Below, one piece after another: positions 6,057-10,791 of a stretch of 10,791 bases of DNA. The notes under the pieces are model-generated. The model saw nothing but the letters and a program-made list of their open reading frames with translations. It was not told the origin of the DNA and ran no database searches. Numbering within the stretch: the stretch's first letter is position 1; each line of letters starts with the position of its first letter. The stretch covers positions 1 to 10,791 of the forward strand of contig JAUSMR010000117.1 of NCBI GenBank assembly GCA_030645955.1, written 5' to 3'. The stretch is from Gallionella sp. Its GTDB lineage: Bacteria > Pseudomonadota > Gammaproteobacteria > Burkholderiales > Gallionellaceae. The position numbers and the translations under genes were made by a program.

Positions 6057-8830
6057 ATGGTTTCTCCCTGTGTTTGTTGTGTTGTGCCGGTGGACTTCAA
6101 GCGTTCCAGACCAAAGCGGTTGTAGCGATAACGTGTAGCGCCCAAGGTGAACTCAAAACCTGCGTGATCTGGTAATACGGCAATCTCGGTAGGCTCCGCA
6201 TCAGGACTGGCACCCGCCGGAATTTGGTGATGGCGCAGCGCCAATTGCTTCACGTCCTGCCGGAATGGGCCAGGCTGTGGTGGATCGAACGTCACCAGTC
6301 GGTCAGCCGCACCGAGGCGGGTCGCAATTTTTTGATCACTGTCGGGAAAAGTGACATCACCAAACGCATCGTCATAAGGCAAGGTATGAAGGTGACCAAT
6401 CCCTTTTCGTGCGCTGGTATCTCCTTCGATGGCCTGCCCAAGTTTTTGCCAGTCGCTGCCCAGTTCTTTCTCAATGGCCAACAGCGCTTGCGGATGCGTC
6501 GCGTGCTCCACCAATTCCCGGTTATCAGCGGGTATCTGCCGGCTTGGCTGCGCCTCAATCAAACGCTTTGTGGCCTCGATCATGCGCAAGTCGGGATAGA
6601 CGCCGCCGCCATCATGAAAGCGCCCCAAGCCGTTGCGGGCGCGCTTGAGCATGGGGCTGAGGTCATGACCTGCGGGTGTCAGCACCCAGGCGCGCGGCTG
6701 GCGATAACCTTCAGGTCTTTCTGCGTCGGGCCGTGCATGCCGGTGCAGTCGGCCTATGCGCTGAAGCAGCACGTCCATGGGGCACAAGTCGGTGATGAGC
6801 AAGTCGGCATCAATGTCCAGACTTTGTTCCAGTGTTTGCGTGCCGATGATGACGCGGCCATTACAGTCTTTTCGCTCTTTGCCCAGCTGCGTTTCCACTG
6901 CTTTGTCGAGCAAAGGGCGGTCTTGTCGGCTGTACCGGCTATGGTGGACAGTGCTGACGCCGTTGACTTTGAACAGCCAGTTGCCGCTTTTCGTCAAAGC
7001 CAGCTGCTCCAGTGCTCTCAAAGTGGCAACGGCTGCCGGTACGGTATTGCGCACCACCAACACGCGTGCGCCTTGCGCCGCAGCATCTGCAGCCAGTGTG
7101 GCGATGCGCACGGAGTCATCCATTGCGTCCAGTGTTTTCCAGTGAACCGTCTTGTGTTGCGGGTTGCCTGCCACAGGTTGCAGGTAAACGCCAGACGCAT
7201 TGCGGGAGCTGACGGCCGGGTAAGGAACAGCGCACGCATCGGTCAACGAGGGCTGAATGAGCTTCTTTGGATGCCAAATGTTGAGATAGCGCGTGCGCGC
7301 CGTGGCGCCCAGCGTGGCGGAAAGCAGCATGGCTTGGCCCCCGGTTTCAAGGTGCGCCTGGAGCAGTTTTTCCAGCAGAACCGTCATGTAGGCATCTGAT
7401 GCGTGAACCTCGTCCACGACCAGCAAGCTGCGGGACAGCAGAGCGTGGCGCATATGGGCATGACGCACCTTGAGCGCACCGAGCAAGGCCTGGTCGATCG
7501 TGCCCACGGCGATGGTGGCGGCCAAAAACCGTTTCGGCGATTCGGCCACCCAGCGCTGGTGCGCTTTCTCGTCAGCGGGATGGTCTGGCCATTGGACTTT
7601 GAAATCTGGCAAGCCTATTTTTTCCTGATCGTCCGCCGCTTCATAGCCAGGCAAAGCGCGCACGACCACGGGGGCGTCAAGCGGCCATAGACGAGACACG
7701 AACGTCAGAACCCGCTGATACAACTGCGATGCGGCGACGCGAGTGGGCAGCGCAAAGTACAAGCTATCGACCTTGCCTGCCTGAAACAACTGGGCGAACC
7801 GCCATAACGCAGCTTCGGTCTTGCCACTGCCGGTTTCCGCCTCCAGCACCACGATGTTGCCCAAAGTCAAGTCGGCAGCGGCCAGTTGCATGGGGCGTGC
7901 CTCGGCCACACCGAATGCGGTGTTGAAAGCAGGAGGCTGGCTGCACAGTTCATTTCGCCAAGTGCTTACATCCAGCCCAATGGTGCTCACTGCGTAAGTT
8001 GCGCGCTTTGTCGCGGTCTGAACCCGGTTTTCGCCGGGCACCGTGTAGGGGAAAAAGCCTTCACGGGTATCTGAGCCCAACCAATCGGCCAACTGAACCA
8101 ACCCGGCGAACAAATGCGCGAACGCTGGCTGGTCAGGCAATGGTCGGTAGCACTCGGTGAAAGCCAGCGGGTAGCTTTGCCGAAGGCGGTCACCCATGCA
8201 AGCCATAGTGGCTGCGGGGTCGTACAACACAACCCCACTTTTATCGAGCACGGGTTTCCATATAAGGGCGGTTTGTTTCCCAGGGTCTTCCCCAAGAGGA
8301 CGGCCATGGTGGCTGATGCTGGCTTGCAAAAGCTGGCATGCGGCTTCGTCACCCCAGGACACGATTTCTGCAATTGGCAAGCCGACCGCATAGTGTTCGG
8401 CATTGGGAACACGATTGGCAATGAGCTCCCAGCCTTCCGGGCCATGCCCAAGGGGCAAGGTAGGCCAATTCCCAGGCGGGCGCTCAGGCGGCTTCCATCG
8501 CCGAGACTGAAAACCAGCGTTGGCTTTACCGATGTCATGCAGAAAGACCAACACAGCGAGTCGCTGCAAATCTGCACCATCAAGGTCGCGGCAGGCCGTG
8601 CGCTCCAGAGAACGACGAACTGCAGCACATTCAGCCAAGGCAAGAAAGCACGCGGCGACATCAGTCATGTGGTCCAGCAAAGGATGCACGCCTGTTAACT
8701 GCCCCGATTTGTCGCGTGAGAGCTTGCCCCAAGCCTCGAATGTTTGTGAAAATCCAGCAGCGATATCCGGCACAGCACGCAGATGATCCGCCAGCAGATG
8801 CCCGCCGGAGTGGGCCAGTGGTTCTGACAC
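6053..8830 (-). CDS. cas3: CRISPR-associated nuclease-helicase Cas3, type I-E
   Basis: Cas3 is recruited by target-bound Cascade, nicks the displaced strand and degrades the DNA processively. In the 925-residue product from the GTG at 8830, the HD nuclease domain comes first. WGKLSRD at about 34-40 and HPLLDHMTDVA at about 49-59 lead into LHDIGKANAGFQ at about 97-108; GHGPEGW and SHHGR supply the other histidines. The SF2 helicase follows: Walker A ETGSGKT at about 332-338, DEVH at about 473-476, SAT at about 504-506, TQTLEQSLDID, and QRIGRLHRH at about 690-698, then a C-terminal domain. All HD and helicase motifs are intact. The frame stays open to another GTG at 8899, but that codon directly abuts its purine run, whereas GTG 8830 has GGGAG eight bases upstream. 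Residues 1-33 form an extension absent from E. coli Cas3. The stop overlaps cse1 by 4 bp. Confidence 0.95.
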   Translation of the reverse strand: MSEPLAHSGGHLLADHLRAVPDIAAGFSQTFEAWGKLSRDKSGQLTGVHPLLDHMTDVAACFLALAECAAVRRSLERTACRDLDGADLQRLAVLVFLHDIGKANAGFQSRRWKPPERPPGNWPTLPLGHGPEGWELIANRVPNAEHYAVGLPIAEIVSWGDEAACQLLQASISHHGRPLGEDPGKQTALIWKPVLDKSGVVLYDPAATMACMGDRLRQSYPLAFTECYRPLPDQPAFAHLFAGLVQLADWLGSDTREGFFPYTVPGENRVQTATKRATYAVSTIGLDVSTWRNELCSQPPAFNTAFGVAEARPMQLAAADLTLGNIVVLEAETGSGKTEAALWRFAQLFQAGKVDSLYFALPTRVAASQLYQRVLTFVSRLWPLDAPVVVRALPGYEAADDQEKIGLPDFKVQWPDHPADEKAHQRWVAESPKRFLAATIAVGTIDQALLGALKVRHAHMRHALLSRSLLVVDEVHASDAYMTVLLEKLLQAHLETGGQAMLLSATLGATARTRYLNIWHPKKLIQPSLTDACAVPYPAVSSRNASGVYLQPVAGNPQHKTVHWKTLDAMDDSVRIATLAADAAAQGARVLVVRNTVPAAVATLRALEQLALTKSGNWLFKVNGVSTVHHSRYSRQDRPLLDKAVETQLGKERKDCNGRVIIGTQTLEQSLDIDADLLITDLCPMDVLLQRIGRLHRHARPDAERPEGYRQPRAWVLTPAGHDLSPMLKRARNGLGRFHDGGGVYPDLRMIEATKRLIEAQPSRQIPADNRELVEHATHPQALLAIEKELGSDWQKLGQAIEGDTSARKGIGHLHTLPYDDAFGDVTFPDSDQKIATRLGAADRLVTFDPPQPGPFRQDVKQLALRHHQIPAGASPDAEPTEIAVLPDHAGFEFTLGATRYRYNRFGLERLKSTGTTQQTQGETI

Positions 8831-8845
8831 GATTTTTTCTCCCTG
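8822..8845 (-). promoter_or_regulatory. Ribosome binding site deciding the cas3 GTG start
   Basis: On the minus strand, CAGGGAG is followed by an A-rich spacer of eight bases and GTG at 8830, then codons for SEPLAHSGG. The same CAGGGAGAAA arrangement precedes cse1, which supports this as the true cas3 start rather than the in-frame GTG at 8899. Confidence 0.6.
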
Positions 8846-8868
8846 AAATTCTTGATCTGTGCAGAGCT

Positions 8869-8876
8869 TACATGTA
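8869..8876. repeat. 8-bp perfect palindrome upstream of cas3
   Basis: TACATGTA is self-complementary and lies about 40 bp upstream of the cas3 GTG, next to the larger inverted repeat. It may be part of an operator, or may be chance. Confidence 0.25.
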
Positions 8877-8880
8877 CCGA

Positions 8881-8897
8881 GGGTCACCAGATGACCC
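8881..8897. repeat. Inverted repeat between the WYL gene and cas3
   Basis: The plus strand reads GGGTCA, five bases, TGACCC: a perfect 6-bp inverted repeat in the 81-bp spacer between the regulator's stop codon and the cas3 start. No T run follows on either strand, so it is not a typical terminator. Its position makes an operator for the neighbouring WYL protein possible, but no binding evidence can be read from sequence. Confidence 0.4.
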
Positions 8898-8911
8898 ACT
8901 CCCCAGCCTGC

Positions 8912-9892
8912 TTAAGAATATTGTTCTGTCATCTTCGCCACCTCATCCGCCACCGCCTGGCGCAAGCTCTTCGGCCCCAGCACCTCGCAGTGCGCGCCAT
9001 GCTTGAGGATGTCCATGATCAGTTCGCGGTGGTCGGTGTAGGGGATGCGCAGCAGGTAGCCCCCGTCAGCTTGCACCGTTCCCACTTGTTTCGGGTGCCA
9101 CTGCTCTTGCGCCACCCAGCGGGCGCGCTCAGACGTGAAGTGCAGCCGCGCCCAGCGAACGGTGCCACCCGAAAAAATGCCGTAGCCGGGGCCGAAAGTC
9201 GCATCGAGTTCGGCATCGCTGATGTCGCGGGCGCTGCCCTCCGCCAGTTCCGCCTGGGCGATGGCATCGAGGGCAAAGTTGCGCAGACTGTTGCGCAGGT
9301 GGCACCAGGCGTCCAGGTACCAGTTTCCCCGGTAGTGCACCAGGCGCAGCGGCGACACTTCGCGCGCAGTGGTTTCGCCGGTACCCCTTGCGGCGTAGGC
9401 AATGTGCAGCCGCTTGCGCTGCGCCAGGGCAGTGGCTACGCGCTCGAAGTGGCGCGGTGTCACGCTGCGCTGCGCCAAGCCGATGATGCGCACGCGGCGT
9501 CGTAGTTGGGCCGCATCTGCGTTGCCTTCGTGTCCCAACAGCGCGTTGAGGCGCTCCATGAACGGGGCGATGTGCGCATTGAGAAAACCGCCCGCATCCA
9601 GACCAGACAGCAAATGCTGCACGGTCAGCAGGGCGTGAATTTCGCTGGACGAGAACCACAGCCCCGGCAACTCGTGTGGGCGGCTACTTGCGTTATTGGT
9701 TTCTTCGAGGCTGTAGCCGCCGAGGTCGCGACGGTAGGCGATGGGGTTGTTCAGCCGGTTGCTGAGGTAATTCAGGTCGCGTTTTAGCGTGGAGCGCGAG
9801 ACTTCAAGTGCTGTCTGCAGTGTGGCAAAGCTTGCCACTTTATGGTGACGCAGCAGTTCCTTGATTTTGTAAAAACGTTCGGTCCGATCCAT
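8912..9892 (-). CDS. WYL-domain transcriptional regulator (YafY-like), cas-associated
   Basis: This is a predicted DNA-binding regulator of 326 residues. Residues 1-60 form a DeoR-like winged helix-turn-helix (ATLQTALEVSRSTLKRDLNYL, with recognition helix around 31-43, then a GGY wing). Residues about 155-215 are a WYL domain containing the eponymous W191-Y192-L193 in YRGNWYLDAW, a likely ligand-binding pocket. Residues about 245-320 fit the C-terminal WCX dimerisation region. WYL proteins are known as regulators near CRISPR-Cas and other phage-defence genes, where they often repress until they sense nucleotides or nucleic acid. Here it is upstream of cas3 in the same orientation, 81 bp away, so it may be the first gene of the operon or transcribed separately. 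The start ATG has GGGAG five bases upstream. Whether it activates or represses, and which ligand it senses, cannot be told from the sequence. Confidence 0.9.
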   Translation of the reverse strand: MDRTERFYKIKELLRHHKVASFATLQTALEVSRSTLKRDLNYLSNRLNNPIAYRRDLGGYSLEETNNASSRPHELPGLWFSSSEIHALLTVQHLLSGLDAGGFLNAHIAPFMERLNALLGHEGNADAAQLRRRVRIIGLAQRSVTPRHFERVATALAQRKRLHIAYAARGTGETTAREVSPLRLVHYRGNWYLDAWCHLRNSLRNFALDAIAQAELAEGSARDISDAELDATFGPGYGIFSGGTVRWARLHFTSERARWVAQEQWHPKQVGTVQADGGYLLRIPYTDHRELIMDILKHGAHCEVLGPKSLRQAVADEVAKMTEQYS

Positions 9893-9918
9893 CGCAGCTC
9901 CCGGGTTGACAGGATTGC

Positions 9919-9946
9919 ATTATGGAATCGCAGCCATCCGACCCAA
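9919..9946 (-). promoter_or_regulatory. Possible sigma-70 promoter for the WYL gene
   Basis: On the minus strand a CATAAT box (9919-9924, five of six to TATAAT) lies 16 bp from TTGGGT (9941-9946, three of six to TTGACA). Transcription would begin near 9912, giving a 5' leader of about 20 bases containing the GGGAG ribosome site. The -35 is weak, so this is a guess. Confidence 0.3.
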
Positions 9947-9984
9947 CAAGCTATGCGCCTGCGCAAGGTCGTCGCGCTGGCGCC

Positions 9985-10003
9985 TTGTTCAGAATGTTAA
10001 CAA
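9985..10003. repeat. Imperfect inverted repeat upstream of WYL gene
   Basis: TTGTT, nine bases, AACAA form a 5-bp inverted repeat spanning 19 bp. Size and place would suit an operator dimer site upstream of the candidate promoter, but arms this short occur by chance. Confidence 0.2.
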
Positions 10004-10024
10004 AATCAGGCTCTAGCCCTCGTC

Positions 10025-10040
10025 CACATTGCCAAATGTG
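10025..10040. repeat. Inverted repeat CACATT-N4-AATGTG
   Basis: A perfect 6-bp inverted repeat with a 4-base loop lies about 40 bp downstream of the ALDH stop codon. No T run follows on the minus strand, so a standard rho-independent terminator is unlikely. It could be a regulator site or a weak hairpin at the ALDH mRNA end. Confidence 0.35.
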
Positions 10041-10079
10041 CTACCAATAGAATAGCAAATTTGACACCTCGCGCCGCCA

Positions 10080-10791
10080 TCAAATGTCAAAGCGCACCCC
10101 CTGCGCCAGCGGCAATTCGCTGGAGTAGTTCACGGTATTAGTGGCGCGGCGCATGTAGGCCTTCCAGGCGTCCGAGCCGGATTCGCGGCCACCGCCGGTC
10201 TCCTTTTCGCCGCCAAACGCACCACCAATCTCCGCGCCCGAGGTGCCGATGTTGACGTTGGCAATGCCGCAGTCCGAGCCGACCGCGGACATGAATATTT
10301 CCGCTTCGCGCAGATCGGTCGTGAAAATGGCCGACGACAAGCCTTGCGGCACCTCGTTATTCAGGGCAATCGCCTCAGTCAGCGTCTGGTACTTGAGCAC
10401 ATACAGAATCGGTGCGAAGGTCTCGTGGCGCACGACCTCGGTTTGCACCGGCATCTCTACCAGCGCGGCGCTCACGTAGAACGCGTTGGGGTAGCGGTCT
10501 TGCAGCACCCGTTCGCCACCGATGACCTGTCCGCCCTGCGCGCGGGCCTGCGCCAGCGCGGCCTGCATGGCGTCGAACGCCAACTGGTCGATCAGCGGGC
10601 CGAGCAAAGTGCCCTCGTCCTGCGGCGGGCCGATCTTGAAGCTGGCATAAGCGCGCTTGAGTCGCCCCAGCAGATCGTCGTACACCGATTCGTGCACCAC
10701 CAGCCGGCGCGCCGTGGTGCAGCGCTGGCCGGCCGTGCCGGCGGCAGAAAACGCCACGGCGCGCACCGCCATGTCGAGGTCGGCCGAGGGA
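10080..10791 (-). CDS. Aldehyde dehydrogenase, ALDH7/antiquitin family (probable alpha-aminoadipic semialdehyde dehydrogenase), 5' part missing
   Basis: This is the C-terminal half (about 237 codons) of an NAD-dependent aldehyde dehydrogenase; the frame is open to the right edge, so an internal ATG at 10772 is not the start. The catalytic cysteine is in [12 protein letters not shown], close to the human ALDH7A1 motif. Further family blocks are [34 protein letters not shown] and the end [16 protein letters not shown], which nearly matches the antiquitin C-terminus (NYSK.LPLAQG). ALDH7 members oxidise alpha-aminoadipic semialdehyde (piperideine-6-carboxylate) in lysine catabolism; bacterial names include AmaB. 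Substrate assignment is by family. It is chromosomal housekeeping DNA, separated by 187 bp from the regulator, and marks the edge of the CRISPR locus. By eye its codon usage is more GC-rich than that of the cas genes. Confidence 0.9.
   Translation of the reverse strand, partial: PSADLDMAVRAVAFSAAGTAGQRCTTARRLVVHESVYDDLLGRLKRAYASFKIGPPQDEGTLLGPLIDQLAFDAMQAALAQARAQGGQVIGGERVLQDRYPNAFYVSAALVEMPVQTEVVRHETFAPILYVLKYQTLTEAIALNNEVPQGLSSAIFTTDLREAEIFMSAVGSDCGIANVNIGTSGAEIGGAFGGEKETGGGRESGSDAWKAYMRRATNTVNYSSELPLAQGVRFDI

Larger units (their letters stand above)
9893..10079. other. Intergenic region between WYL regulator and ALDH7 gene
   Basis: These 187 bp separate two minus-strand genes and are visibly more AT-rich toward the ALDH side. 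They hold a possible promoter for the regulator and two short inverted repeats. I find no tRNA, small ORF with a credible ribosome site, CRISPR repeat or transposon end, and no clear terminator for the ALDH gene. Confidence 0.5.

Noticed and set aside
6224..7399. A 391-codon open frame on the plus strand opposite cas3
   Set aside because: It lies wholly antisense to an intact cas3 with all helicase motifs; its translation has no recognisable domain and a composition typical of a GC-rich shadow frame.
8831..8899. Cas3 start at GTG 8899
   Set aside because: The GTG directly abuts GGGGA with no spacing, lies across the inverted repeat, and the extra residues have no similarity to Cas3. The GTG at 8830 has a well-spaced ribosome site.
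9905..9924. TTGACA with a nearby CATTAT on the plus strand as a promoter
   Set aside because: Only about six bases separate the two boxes, far short of the 16-18 needed, and transcription would run antisense to the ALDH gene.

Overview
The window holds a complete, canonically ordered type I-E CRISPR-Cas gene set, all on the minus strand. Read from right to left it is: a WYL-domain regulator, cas3, cse1 (casA), cse2 (casB), cas7 (casC), cas5 (casD), cas6e (casE), cas1 and cas2. To the right it is flanked by the 3' part of a housekeeping aldehyde dehydrogenase of the ALDH7 (antiquitin/AmaB) family, also on the minus strand. The GC-rich coding sequence, the codon choice and the protein variants suggest a proteobacterium, most likely a betaproteobacterium of the Burkholderiales type. 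That placement is an impression from reading, not a computed result.

Layout: bases 1-18 are the first bases downstream of cas2, where the leader and CRISPR array usually begin in I-E loci; no array lies inside the window. Bases 19-1195 hold the adaptation module (cas2, cas1). Bases 1214-6056 hold the Cascade subunits (cas6e, cas5, cas7, cse2, cse1). Bases 6053-8830 hold the effector nuclease-helicase cas3. Bases 8831-8911 are a short spacer with inverted repeats. Bases 8912-9892 hold the WYL regulator. Bases 9893-10079 are the only larger intergenic gap, with a possible promoter and short inverted repeats. Bases 10080-10791 hold the partial ALDH7 gene.

The genes are tightly packed. cas3/cse1 and cas5/cas6e have 4-bp ATGA overlaps, cse1/cse2 overlap by 14 bp and cas1/cas2 by 29 bp, with gaps of 1-24 bp elsewhere. 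This points to one transcript. Functionally, Cas6e cuts the pre-crRNA and, with Cse1, Cse2, Cas7 and Cas5, forms Cascade. Cascade recognises target DNA and recruits Cas3 for degradation, while Cas1-Cas2 insert new spacers. The key catalytic residues of Cas1, Cas3 and Cas6e are all recognisable and no gene is frameshifted, so the system looks intact. The WYL protein is the obvious candidate for controlling it.

I see no evidence of an undescribed defence system here. The points most worth a second look are an I-E-repeat-like 13-mer antisense to cas5, an additional AHS/HL motif in an N-terminal extension of Cas3, the WYL gene with its inverted repeats, and the loss of the usual acidic residue at position 9 of Cas2.
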